Shown here: piece by piece, positions 43,641 through 53,029 of the stretch
Numbering within the stretch: the first letter of the stretch is position 1
Layout: each line of letters begins with the position of its first letter
Assembly (NCBI GenBank): GCA_018136815.1
Contig: CM030931.1
Coordinates: 5,276,148 to 5,340,147, forward strand
DNA: 64,000 nt
Direction: 5' to 3'
From: Isochrysis galbana
Lineage: Eukaryota; Haptophyta; Isochrysidales; Isochrysidaceae
Position numbers and translations under genes: made by a program
Notes under the pieces: generated by a model
The model's database searches: none
What the model was told of the DNA's origin: nothing
What the model saw: the letters and a program-made list of their open reading frames with translations, nothing else

Positions 43641-44030
43641 GGCACGGTGAGGCACGATGAGACACGGCGAGGCAAGCAGGTGCGGCGATGTGACAAATGG
43701 GAAGACGGGGCTGGTGCAGGAACAAGGCGGCCGAGTCACAGGAAGTCGGAGGAAGGAGAGTGGGGAGGCGAGAGGGGAGGGGGCGGGGAGAGGCAGGAAG
43801 GGGTGGGGAGAGGCAGGAAGGGGTGGGTGGGGGAGGAGAGGTGGGGGGAGAGGTGGGGGGAGGAGAAGTGGGGAGAGGTGGGACGACGAAAGGGCACAGA
43901 CGGGGTGGAGGGCGGGCGAGCGGGGAAGTAGGAAGTCGGAGGAAGGAGAGCGGGGAGGCGAGGGCGGGCGGCGGAGAGGCGGGCGGAGAGGGGAGGGGTG
44001 GGGAGAGGAGGAGCCGCACTACCGGGGAGA
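43641..44030 (+). repeat. G/A-rich tandem text before the array
   Basis: GGCACGGCGAGG(A/C)AACGGCGA and CGAGGCACGGTGAGGCACGA near 43620-43680 are small tandem repeats; 43790-43880 repeats GGGGTGGGGAGAGGCAGGAA. No gene. Confidence 0.6.
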
Positions 44031-45930
44031 GGAGGAGCCGCACACCACTGCCATTCCAAAAATACAACTGCCCCAACTGCCATTCCAAAAATACAACTGC
44101 CCAACTGCCTCTCCAAAAAGACAACTGCCCAACTGCCGCTCCAAAAAGACAACTGCCCAACTGCCTCTCCACAAATACAATTGTTCAACTGCCTCTCCAA
44201 AAATACAACTGCCCAACTACCATTCCAAAAATACAACTGCCCAACTACCATTCCAAAAATACAACTGCCTCTCCAAAAAGACAACTGCCCCCATATTCTG
44301 GAGCTCACGCCACCGCGCCCAGTCGGGAGGAGCCGCACACCACTGCCATTCCAAAAACAACTGCCCCAACTGCCATTCCAAAAATACAACTTCCCAACTG
44401 CCAAACTGCCATTCCAAAAAATACAACTGCCCAACTGCCTACACAAATACAACTGCCCAACTGCCCCAACTGCCATTCCAAAAATACAACTGCCCAACTG
44501 CCATTCCAAAAACTGCCCAACTGCCTCTCCACAAATACAACTGCCCCCAACTGCCATTCCAAAAAATACAACTGCCCAACTGCCTACACAAATACAACTG
44601 CCCAACTGCCCCAACTGCCATTCCAAAAAATACAACTGCCCAACTGCCTCCACAAATACAACTGCCCAACTGCCCCAACTGCCATTCCAAAAATACAACT
44701 ACCCAACTGCCTCCACAAATACAACTGCCCAACTGCCTCCACAAATACAACTGCCCAACTGCCCCAACTGCCATTCCAAAAATACAACTGCCCAACTGCC
44801 ATTCCAAAAAATACAACTGCCCAACTGCCCCAACTGCCATTCCAAAAATACAACTGCCCAACTGCCATTCCAAAAAATACAACTGCCCAACTGCCATTCC
44901 AAAAAATACAACTGCCTCTCCACAAATACAACTGCCCAACTGCCCCAACTGCCATTACAAAAATACAACTTCCCAACTGCCAAACTGCCATTCCAAAAAT
45001 ACAACTGCCCAACTGCCTCCACAAATACAACTGCCCAACTGCCCCAACTGCCATTCCAAAAATACAACTGCCCAACTGCATTCCAAAAAATACAACTGCC
45101 TCTCCACAAATACAACTGCCCAACTGCCCCAACTGCCATTCCAAAAATACAACTTCCCAACTGCCCAACTGCCCCAACTGCCATTCCAAAAATACAACTT
45201 CCCAACTGCCCAAAAAATACAACTGCCCAACTGCCTCCACAAATACAACTGCCCAACTGCCCCAACTGCCATTCCAAAAATACAACTGCCCAACTGCATT
45301 CCAAAAAATACAACTGCCTCTCCACAAATACAACTGCCCACCCAACTGCCATTCCAAAAATACAACTTCCCAACTGCCCAACTGCCCCAACTGCCATTCC
45401 AAAAATACAACTTCCCAACTGCCCAAAAAATACAACTGCCCAACTGCCTCCACAAATACAACTGCCCAACTGCCCCAACTGCCATTCCAAAAATACAACT
45501 GCCCAACTGCCATTCCAAAAAATACAACTGCCATTCCAAAAAATACAACTGCCATTCCAAAAAATACAACTGCCCAACTGCCATTCCAAAAAATACAACT
45601 GTCCAACTGCCTCTCCACAAATACAACTGCCCAACTGCCTCTCCACAAATACAACTGCCCAACTGCCATTCCAAAAAATACAACTGCCCAACTACCATTC
45701 CAAAAATACAACTGCCTCTCCACAAATACAACTGCCCAACTGCCATTCCAAAAAATACAACTGCCCAACTACCATTCCAAAAATACAACTGCCTCTCCAA
45801 AAATACAACTGCCCAACTGCCTCTCCAAAAATACAACTGCCTAACTACAATTCCAAAAATACAACTGCCTCTCCAAAAAGACAACTGCCCCCATATTCTG
45901 GAACTCACGCCACCGCGCCCAGTCGCCCGC
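44031..45930 (+). repeat. 1.9-kb array of CCATTCCAAAAATACAACTG-type repeats, duplicated block
   Basis: Units combine a variable head (CCATTCCAAAAA, CTCTCCAAAAA, CTCTCCACAAA, CTCCACAAA) with the constant tail ATACAACTGCC and spacers of CAACTGCC or CCAACTG. The whole array is present twice: a short block (44031-about 44325) and a long block (about 44326-45930). Both start GGAGCCGCACACCACTGCCA and end with CCCCCATATTCTGGA(G/A)CTCA plus CGCCACCGCGCCCAGTCG. All three plus frames and all three minus frames are open over 44955-45691. Unit lengths are irregular (about 19-45 bp), unlike CRISPR. Function unknown. Confidence 0.92.
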
Positions 45931-46157
45931 CCCCACGGCGCGCGCGCCCTGTCACCTTATCCAGAGCGTGCGCCCTGTCACCTTCGCCTACCGCCACCTC
46001 CAACCTCCTCCTCCCACCGCGCCTGTCATCACCTCCTCCCACCGCGCCTGTCATCACCTCCGCCTGCCGCCTGTCATCACCTGCCATCACCTGGCCTCCC
46101 CACACACTGCCCTTGCATCTCCGTCGCAGCAGCTCCTTCTTTCCACCCTTGTCACAA

Positions 46158-46607
46158 ATGCTACCGCACAAAACACGCCGCCTACCGGACAAGCCGATGG
46201 ACTGTACCAGGATGGCGCTGGAGATTGTGCTGGACCATATGCGACCTGACACCTATCGTATCGTCGTCACTGACGAGTCATTCACCACCCGTCATCCTTC
46301 CACTCTTCTGACGATTCTCACTCATGGATGCCATCCTCCCACGAAGCTCTCACAAGCACTGGGCATTCGACTCACTGAGGAGCTCACGATTCCAAGGGTT
46401 CCTCTTGATCTTCACTTGTCTCTGTCAGAATCCAATGAGAGGCGCCTTTGGGAACTCATCACTGCACAGACAGAACCAACACGTATCAAGACTCTCAGAT
46501 GCACGATGTGTATCACATCTCCTTCTTTGCATGTGGCCACCTTCCCAGAACTCCGTCACCTTGCATTCAAACAGCATTCACTCCGTCACACCACTCTGGG
46601 GTTCTGA
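46158..46607 (+). CDS. Hypothetical protein upstream of the Fanzor-like ORF
   Basis: ATG 46158 opens 149 residues, with protein-like text such as MALEIVLDHMRPDTYRIVVT, LTEELTIPRVPLDLHLSLS, RIKTLRCTMCITSPSLHVAT and FPELRHLAFKQHSLR. The last parts vaguely recall LRR/F-box substrate-binding repeats. The same frame is open far upstream only because the repeat array has no stops. Between 46607 and 46798 the coding look changes frame twice (RLESIDHLLQLLRSNG; FIDDLDDQKRILFDNPRLVI), so this ORF could be the N-terminal region of the Fanzor-like protein, broken by frameshifts or small introns. Confidence 0.4.
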   Translation: MLPHKTRRLPDKPMDCTRMALEIVLDHMRPDTYRIVVTDESFTTRHPSTLLTILTHGCHPPTKLSQALGIRLTEELTIPRVPLDLHLSLSESNERRLWELITAQTEPTRIKTLRCTMCITSPSLHVATFPELRHLAFKQHSLRHTTLGF

Positions 46608-46797
46608 GGCTTGAAAGTATAGATCACCTGCTTCAACTGCTTCGTTCCAATGGATGATCTAATTTCATCGACGACCTCGATGACCAGAAGAGGATACTCT
46701 TTGATAATCCTAGGCTGGTTATATTTGGTGGCGTATATTCCAGTCGATATCCCTGGTACGATGACGTAGTTCCTTCACCGGTGTCGAGAAAGACATC

Positions 46798-47949
46798 TTG
46801 CAGTCCGAGTTGTATTCTCACCGCTGCGCCGAAGCGTCACTCTTCGATGTGCTGTTGAAGCGCTCCTCTTTTGGTGGATCGAGTGAGAAGAAGGGGTGGC
46901 GAGAGGGTTGGATTCCTTTGCGTATCTCGACGGATGGAGTGAAACTTGCCGTGACATTTGCATCGGCAGTCGCCCAAAAGGCACCAAACATCGACGGTCT
47001 GGCGTCTGCCGACTACAAGTGGGAGGCTCCCACCGAACGACTCGATGTCCACCAAGTGGCTCGTGGCGTGTTTCGAGACCATCAGTGGAGGCATGACATC
47101 GCATGTCGAGTGGATGACAAGGTGCAGCTTCTTGCCATCGACCCGGGAATCAAGAAGAAGCTGCAGATCGCCTCTGCCCCCTTATCACAATGTGCTCATG
47201 CAGCAGGACTTGCGCAGTTTGCTGCACAAACTCCTTCGGTCTTTTGGAACATCTCGTCCAAAGAGTGGAAGGAGCTTGGAGGTGCCAAGTTATGGGAAGA
47301 TCGAGCTGTTCACCAACGTCACTACAATGCATCGTACAACCAACTTGTCGAAGGGTTGACGAGGAAGAAGACATCGAAGAGTGGCACATTCGAAAGGTAT
47401 CTCGAGGCCGTTCTTGGTGGATACATCACCTTTACCTCACACCTGCTGCATCCGCAGCGCTCGATGGATCGTTGGAGGGAGTCGAGAAAGGCGAGAAGTG
47501 CACTGGACCGAATCGCAGACCGAGTCTGGGGAATCAAGAAGCGCAAGAAGGGGGAGCCCAAGAAAACAGACTCTGACAAGGACAAGGAACGGACCGTTGT
47601 CCTCGTTGGAGATGGGTCGTTTGGCGATACTTTCCCCCAAAAAAAGTTTGTCCGCGCACTCGCGTGTCGCGGAGTGACGATTGTACTCGACGAGTACCAC
47701 ACCTCCTTGATGTGCCCCTGTGGTACATCGGAACTCCAAGACACTGCCGCGATGTTTGGGGTTACACCCAGCGACATCCCCCGCCGCCCTCGGTGCCACA
47801 AAGCAGCCGAGTCCATGGGACGTGTTCAAGATGGTGCGGGTGAGGAGAGTGACATTGAGAGCGCGAACCAAGCCTTGGAGTTGGAGTGTACCCCGCAACG
47901 CCTGGCTGACCTACTTCCGAGTGATAGCGAGAGTGATGGTGAATTGTAG
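46798..47949 (+). CDS. Fanzor-like (eukaryotic TnpB relative) nuclease ORF, possibly N-terminally incomplete
   Basis: 383 residues. STDGVKLAVTFA (44-55) matches the wedge-domain strand before RuvC in TnpB/Fanzor. RuvC-I is LLAIDPGIKKK with Asp115. Late in the protein VVLVGDGSFGDTFPQKKFVR and VTIVLDEYHTSLMCPCG give the Fanzor signature: Glu299 in DEY, Thr302-Ser303, then C306-x-C308 opening the zinc-binding region. The 187-residue distance from Asp115 to TS fits the published Fanzor spacing of D-x(125-275)-[TS][TS]-x-x-C. A basic segment (KKRKKGEPKK, 247-256) could serve nuclear import. Fanzors are RNA-guided DNA endonucleases carried by eukaryotic transposons and giant viruses. The expected final RD of RuvC-III is not clear (a candidate is RVQD, 342-345), and the tail is acidic (DSESDGEL). 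The N-terminal recognition domain seems short or broken. Activity therefore uncertain. Confidence 0.7.
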   Translation: MQSELYSHRCAEASLFDVLLKRSSFGGSSEKKGWREGWIPLRISTDGVKLAVTFASAVAQKAPNIDGLASADYKWEAPTERLDVHQVARGVFRDHQWRHDIACRVDDKVQLLAIDPGIKKKLQIASAPLSQCAHAAGLAQFAAQTPSVFWNISSKEWKELGGAKLWEDRAVHQRHYNASYNQLVEGLTRKKTSKSGTFERYLEAVLGGYITFTSHLLHPQRSMDRWRESRKARSALDRIADRVWGIKKRKKGEPKKTDSDKDKERTVVLVGDGSFGDTFPQKKFVRALACRGVTIVLDEYHTSLMCPCGTSELQDTAAMFGVTPSDIPRRPRCHKAAESMGRVQDGAGEESDIESANQALELECTPQRLADLLPSDSESDGEL

Positions 47950-48238
47950 GTTCAGTTGCATCGTATGTTGTATGTATGTAATATGTATGCACATGCAACA
48001 TGTATGTAGTATGTGCTGTATGCTCTATGCACATACATGTACACGGGCGCGCCGGCCTTATTGGAGCGACACGGCTAGCGGGCGCGGGCTCGTCCTCTCA
48101 TCGTCGCATGGCGCCCGCGCCCGCGCGGGCGCGTCCGCGCGCCCGCCCCCGTGCGGGGCGCAGGCGCGCCCGCGCGGCGGGCCGCGCTGTGCGCGGCCGG
48201 CGGCCGGGAAGGGGGGTTTCTTAGCCGGAGTTTCTTAG

Positions 48239-48269
48239 CTGGGGGTCGAGCCTGAGGCTCGACCCCCAG
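48239..48269. repeat. Perfect 14-bp hairpin with TGA loop
   Basis: CTGGGGGTCGAGCC at 48239-48252 pairs with GGCTCGACCCCCAG at 48256-48269. It stands between GTTTCTTA motifs near the right end of the element; it could act as a structural RNA stem or a terminator-like element. Confidence 0.9.
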
Positions 48270-48321
48270 TTTCTTACCGGGTCGGTGGCCAATTTCATGT
48301 TAAGCTTTCTTAATGCTGGGG

Positions 48322-48345
48322 TTTCTTAATGGTGCACCCATACTG
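48322..48345 (-). repeat. Right terminal inverted repeat (24 bp)
   Basis: TTTCTTAATGGTGCACCCAT plus ACTG; reverse complement of the left end, followed by TA. Confidence 0.9.
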
Positions 48346-48347
48346 TA

Positions 48348-50027
48348 GCACAAGCACTAGCAATAGTATAAAAATCGTCACAAAATCTCCGCTACTTGCA
48401 CGGTATGAATCTACGCGTACGTGAAGCTCCCTCTTACCCTCCCTTACCTATCAGCATCCCCTTTCCCTTTCCCCCATCCGGGATCCAGGATCCCGGCTCC
48501 TAAAGGCTAAAGCAGGCGTGGTCCCTGGGTTGGGGTTGGTTGGGGGAAGTCGCGCGCGTTGCTTCGACCAGGGGTGCGAGAGAAGAGAGGGGGGCAAGTG
48601 CTATTTATGCCCTGTTGCGGCCGCCTTTTTGCCTCGCGAGAGGCTAGCGTCCGACGGAGGTACGGAGGTGTGAGGTGTCAAGTTAATTAAAATTAAGGCG
48701 CCCTACCCCTACATCCTATACATGTGACATGATGTGAAACACAGCACACCGTCATGACTGATAGTCACACTGAGGGAAATACAGCAACAACAACCGCAAA
48801 AACAGTACGTGTTTTTGGCCGTCGAAAAAAACACAGACACAGAAATACACGAAATACAATGAGAAAAACTGGGTACGACGAGGTACGAACAACGAACAAC
48901 AGACGGGGACGTCACCGCCGTTTCTCATCCTAAACGAGCAAAAAATTATGTAGTATTAACAACAACAACAACACAAATATTCGAATCGTGAATTTCGAGA
49001 CCAAAATCTGCGAAACATGGGCTTGCTTGAGGCCATGAATGACAATCAAGAATCCGAATCTGTAGTGTGTCTTGTGTCTTGTGTCTTGTGTGTCCGTAGT
49101 CCGTAGCCACAATATGGAATATGGGAACTGTGTGAACTGTTCAACTGTGAGTTTGTTTGGCGCGTACCGCGTACCTTACACCTTACACTTACACGAATAT
49201 TCATGTCTACAGCCTTCAGATGGTCAGGAATACAACAGGCAATAGGCCACTGCGCCACTGCATATAGGTTATAGGTTGTGTTATATATGCGCTTCAAAGA
49301 GCTGAAAGCGTTGTGGTGTGTGTGCGTCGAGGGAAGGGGGGTTGCAATTTTAATAGTAATAGTAATAGCCACCGATAGCCGGTTTCCGGTTTGCGAGGGG
49401 AACGTTGCGTGCGCGTTGATCGTTCATCGTTAGCATCGCCACGCGGAGGCGGAGGGCAGAGAGAGTAACAATAGATAGAGCAGCACAGTGATCGACGGGC
49501 GGGCAGCATCGGAAGCTCGCTCGCCCTCCTCCTCCCTCCCAGTCTCAACGGTTAACGACCATTTATCGGATATATCATATATCGGTATCATATCCATATC
49601 CTCGTCCTCATCCTCATCCTCCTCGCTCGCCTCCTCACCCTCACGCAAACCCTAACTCCGATAATTGTGGCGGCGATCGGTATCATCCACCTCACGCCTA
49701 ACTTTATTTTAACCGAGGCGGCGCGGCTCTCCTCCTTGGCGATTTTTACAGACATCTGATCTTGCTTGAGCGTGCCTCAAAAAAAACACATGCAACGCTC
49801 CTAGGCAACGCTCCTCGATAACACACTAGAAGTCACCCCACATCCACACAACCTTTGACCTTTGAACGTAAGTAGCGCCATCAACCGTACACACACGCGC
49901 TTGCACTCGCAGGCGACTCGTCGTTCAACTAATCGTACAGCAGTCGCAATGTCAGGTGAATGAACTGGCTCGAAGCTCACATCAAGCATCCCGCAACGCA
50001 CATCAAGCCGCCAACCACATGCCTAGC
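48348..50027. other. Intergenic, simple repeats, no gene
   Basis: AT-richer than the average. 48955-48975 has AACAACAACAACAAC; 49065-49090 repeats TTGTGTC; 49585-49650 repeats CCTCATCCTCATCC. Nothing coding was recognised on either strand. Confidence 0.5.
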
Positions 50028-50945
50028 CTAAAGCTGTGGCTTGGTCTCCTCAGAAGCCCCGGCGGTGTCGCCACTTTCGGGCACACCCAATACCTCTGTG
50101 GCAGCTGCAATTTCTGCGGGCTCTTTCGCACAAGGTGTTGTGTCCTGCGGATGTGCGGTAGCCGAATTCGTGCTCACAAGTGTTGGGCTATTGGACCCAT
50201 GCGAAAAACGGCACCGCGTGCCGAATTTGCACGTACCCTTTTGGGCAAACTCCCAGCACGACTTGGCCGCCGTCTTCGCTGTCTTGCGATTCGAGCGTAC
50301 CGGAAGGTCTTCCAATCGTCGTTTCTGATTCGCTGAGGGCTCATCAAGCGGGTTGGCCTTGTCGTACTCGAGCAGGGCGGCGCCGACGGTGCTTTTCTCG
50401 GCGAGCTTTGGCATCAACACCGCTAGCCAGCCGCGGCCTGTTGCGTCACGCAGCAGCTCCGGGTTATCGATCAGTCGTCTATTTATTTCGATGATATTGC
50501 CTCGCATGCACGCATAGAGCGTGACCGGCTCCGCTCCTCCCTGTGTGGTGACGGTCGCGACCATGTCCCTTGGCAGCATGAAGATGGCACCTGCCTTGCG
50601 CTTCCCACGCACAGCATTTGACAACAGGTTCTTCTTGTCATGGCTCCGGAAGGAGATCGAGGCGAGCGGCGGTGCTCCGGGTGCGAGCAGTGGATGCGAG
50701 CGCGCGAGAGAGAGGAGGCAGAGGCCATTGGAGTGCACGTGGAGTGCTTGGTTGTTCGAGGTGGTGTACGTGGTGTAGTAACGCTCGATGACAGAGGGGT
50801 AGACGGCCCAGCCGTCATCTCCAAGTGCGGGCATCATCGTGCTATTTTGCTCGCCAACCTCGGCAGCCGCCTCGTTGTCCTCTGTCGCGCCCTCCACAGC
50901 CGCCTCGTCTTCCGCCATCGCGGCCTCCGCCTCGTCGTCGGCCAT
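50028..50945 (-). CDS. Abitram-like protein fused to a CCCH zinc finger, single exon
   Basis: ATG 50945 gives 305 residues. An acidic Ala/Glu head (1-45) leads to the Abitram (Simiate/FAM206) domain: YPSVIERYYTTYTTSNNQAL, HVHSNGLCLLSLARSHPLL, then VRGKRKAGAIFMLP, YACMRGNIIEINRRLIDNPE and GWLAVLMPKL. In animals this biotinyl-like fold protein binds actin and acts in nuclear speckles. Behind it lies a canonical C-x8-C-x5-C-x3-H zinc finger (residues 230-249, CWEFAQKGTCKFGTRCRFSH), the type that binds AU-rich or other single-stranded RNA, then a Ser/Thr/Glu-rich tail. The fusion is unusual for the family as I know it and points to an RNA-linked role. An upstream ATG at 51005 would add 20 residues. 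Confidence 0.88.
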   Translation of the reverse strand: MADDEAEAAMAEDEAAVEGATEDNEAAAEVGEQNSTMMPALGDDGWAVYPSVIERYYTTYTTSNNQALHVHSNGLCLLSLARSHPLLAPGAPPLASISFRSHDKKNLLSNAVRGKRKAGAIFMLPRDMVATVTTQGGAEPVTLYACMRGNIIEINRRLIDNPELLRDATGRGWLAVLMPKLAEKSTVGAALLEYDKANPLDEPSANQKRRLEDLPVRSNRKTAKTAAKSCWEFAQKGTCKFGTRCRFSHGSNSPTLVSTNSATAHPQDTTPCAKEPAEIAAATEVLGVPESGDTAGASEETKPQL

Positions 50946-51399
50946 CACCGACGCGCCCGTGGAGGAGTATAAGTGTAAGTAAGAGGGACTCCCAGGTTGT
51001 AGCAATAGAGACGAGAATAGAATCCTACATGGGAGACACGGCCCACGACTCCCCGTCCCCGAGATACGGTAGATACGGCTGTATCTCGGCTTTCTTCTAG
51101 ATACGGTAGATACGGGATAGGGGGCACGGGCGCCAGTCAGTGCCCCAGATACTGTAGATACGGTTGTATCTTGTGTCTTGTGTCGGGCCCGTTCCCGTTC
51201 CCGTTCCCCAGATACGGTATCATGATCATGATCCTGTCATCCTGTCTCCTGTCTCCCAACTCCCAAGTCCCAAGTCCAATAGTAGGAATAGAATAGAGAG
51301 AACGACGCTGGGGGGGGGGGGGGGGGCACGCACTGCGTACTGCGTAGTACAACTTTTTGTACACCTACGAGTATCCGTGACAGTGACAACTATCGGTAA
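50946..51399. other. 5' region of the Abitram-like gene with repeated text
   Basis: AGATACGGTAGATACGG-type repeats at 51057-51220 (several copies of GATAC(G/T)GTAGATACGG) and a run of about 18 G at 51310-51327. Possible promoter-side satellite; no gene. Confidence 0.6.
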
Positions 51400-52780
51400 A
51401 GCTGATAGCAGGGTCATGGGGGCCGCGTTCCCCCCCTCCTCCATCGCGGACACCCTCTGGGTGGGCCTGCACACACAACCTCAGCCCCTGCCTGGCAGGC
51501 AGGGGCTGAGCTGACATCACTCCTACCCAGTCTACCGCCGAGCGCGCGACGCGCGCCGCATGCATCCGCCTGAACTGGCCCCACATCCCACATCGTACTG
51601 ACCCCCCACTCACCACTGAGCCACAGACCACCTGAACCGCCATGAAGGCACCCAGGGCCAGCGAGGCTAGCGTGGGAGAGGCAGAGGAGGCCAGGGGCCC
51701 AGCCCCAGCCTCCACTGCCTCCTGAGCTGGCCCAGCCGGCTTTCTGGCTTTCTGGGGGGACCCGAGGGTCCCGTCAGAGGGGGGCCATGGCGCGCGCAGG
51801 CATCGCACGCCCGCAGGAGAACGAAGAGAAGCTCGTCTCCGGGTCGTCCAATACCTCCAGCGGTATATTGGCTCCTGTCACCGTCGCCCGTCTGAGGGGG
51901 GCAACAGCAAAGGTCGCTACCACTGGGTGGTGGTCAGACGCCGCTAGGCCCGTGAAAAGTTTCAGATCTATAATCTATAAATATAAATGCCTTGTGCCAT
52001 CTCCACGTGGAGTAGTATTCCGCGGCGTATACGCGGTCTATCCTAGTGTGGGTCTGATGTCCGCATCTCGTGTATTGGTCCTTAAGGCCCGGATTGACTA
52101 ATACTTGAACGTCCGTGAGCCCCTTCGTGGCGAGAGCCCTCGTAAGGGCTCTGCCCCCCGAATTTGCGTAAGGGGTCGCCCCCGCGCTGCGCTGGACCGG
52201 GGATCTCTACTTACGCTTTCTACACAATTACACAATTAAAGTCGCCTGCTAGTATAGTGTATAGTGTGAGAAAGTATTTCTGAAGCCTCGTGTAGTGCTT
52301 TAATTTCATCTTTACGTTTGTTAGGTTGAGCATTTATTTAAATACACGGAGGAGAAAGATATTGTTTCATGTCCGATTTTAGCCGTTACCACTTCCAGCC
52401 TCCCCGGGATAACTACCGACCAAGATTCTACTACTACGTCTACGTCGCTTCTGTCCTTTCTAATGGCTATCTGGCTATCACGACGAGCCCAAAGAGCACC
52501 CGCGCAGTGGGAGACGCCGGCTGATCCCGCCATCGTGAGAACTTGTGGAACTTTGTCAAAAAAAGTCTGCTCGGCCAACTTCCCCCCTCCTTCAAACAAG
52601 GTAGAGGGTATCCCGAAGGTCGGCGCGAGTGGCGAGAACGGCGCGGGGCCGCCGAGGGGGGTCGAGACGGGCCTCAGAGGCCCCGAGAGACGAGAGGCGA
52701 GCCCATCCAAAGGGATGGGGGAAGCCCAAACATTTGAGGGATGAGTGGTCGAGAGAAGCCCAAAGGGTAATTCGGGCATG
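51400..52780 (-). pseudogene. LINE remnant with AP-endonuclease domain, minus strand
   Basis: Read on the minus strand in shifting frames: PGRLEVVTAKIGHETISFSS with VYL (52420-52330), KRKDEIKALHEASEILSHTI, LAGDFNCV (the EEP Asp-Asn box, about 52240), then after a GC-rich hairpin stretch LTDVQVLVNPGLKDQYTRC, TRIDRVYAAEYYSTWRWHKA (51970-52080) and ASDHHPVVATFAVAPLRRAT (51880-51950). SDHHPV is the terminal catalytic box of LINE endonucleases. At least three frame breaks make it a pseudogene. The part 51540-51790 shares text with 63230-63370. Confidence 0.8.
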
Positions 52781-53029
52781 TGGAGGTCGAGGACGGTCGA
52801 GATCGAGCGATGCCATCGCGATGCGAGGGTTCGGATCGACTCGCGGGGGTACCATGTTCGAATAGAGCGCGTGGGACAGCCGTGGGCAGGCCCATACCGA
52901 GTAGCGAGACGAGGGCTAGATGTAGCATGGTCTTAGCGACGCAAAGAGGGGACGAGATCGGAGGACACCTAATTAAGCGTACACCAAGGCACATGGGGAC
53001 TATGAGCCCCTTCTAATACAAAACTCCAG
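52781..53029. other. Spacer between LINE remnant and inverted TIR end
   Basis: No coding or repeat signal recognised. Confidence 0.5.

Larger units (their letters stand above)
39954..48345 (+). mobile_element. 8.4-kb composite TIR element carrying a Fanzor-like gene
   Basis: The ends are a perfect 24-bp inverted repeat beginning CAGTATGGGTGCACCATTAA (39954-39977 and 48322-48345), flanked by TA on both sides (39952-39953 and 48346-48347), which fits a TA target duplication. Both subterminal zones repeat the word GTTTCTTA (left: 40031-40083; right: 48216-48329), as expected for transposase-binding sites. A further copy of the left end lies inverted at 53030-53282. Inside, left to right: a finger/HTH ORF, a helical ORF, an inverted IS4/IS5-type transposase remnant, leucine-rich repeats, a 1.9-kb repeat array, a hypothetical ORF and a Fanzor-like ORF. 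The superfamily of the mobilising transposase is not clear; TA duplication fits Tc1/mariner-like cut-and-paste elements. Nested insertions could explain part of the size. Confidence 0.75.
47950..48345 (+). ncRNA. Predicted guide (omega) RNA scaffold zone at the element's right end
   Basis: By analogy with Fanzor and TnpB loci the guide RNA comes from the region between the nuclease gene and the right terminus, its 3' end reading into flanking DNA. This zone has ATGTATGTA-type text (47960-48030), a very GC-rich foldable block (48040-48215), a perfect 14-bp hairpin (48239-48269), GTTTCTTA repeats and the TIR. Nothing here proves transcription; if correct the guide would start at or just past 48346 (TAGCACAAGCACTAGCAATA). 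Confidence 0.3.

Noticed and set aside
44031-45930. CRISPR-like array
   Set aside because: Unit lengths are irregular, the parts between repeats are themselves repeats and not unique spacers, there are no cas genes, and the context is a nuclear eukaryotic transposon.
43657-46311. Long plus- and minus-strand frames (up to 884 codons) through the 44-46 kb array
   Set aside because: All frames are open because of the repeat unit; their translations are one short repeat in three readings per strand. No evidence selects one as a gene.
47720-48238. 172-codon frame overlapping the end of the Fanzor-like ORF
   Set aside because: Shadow frame; its tail is GC-rich filler in the element's right end.
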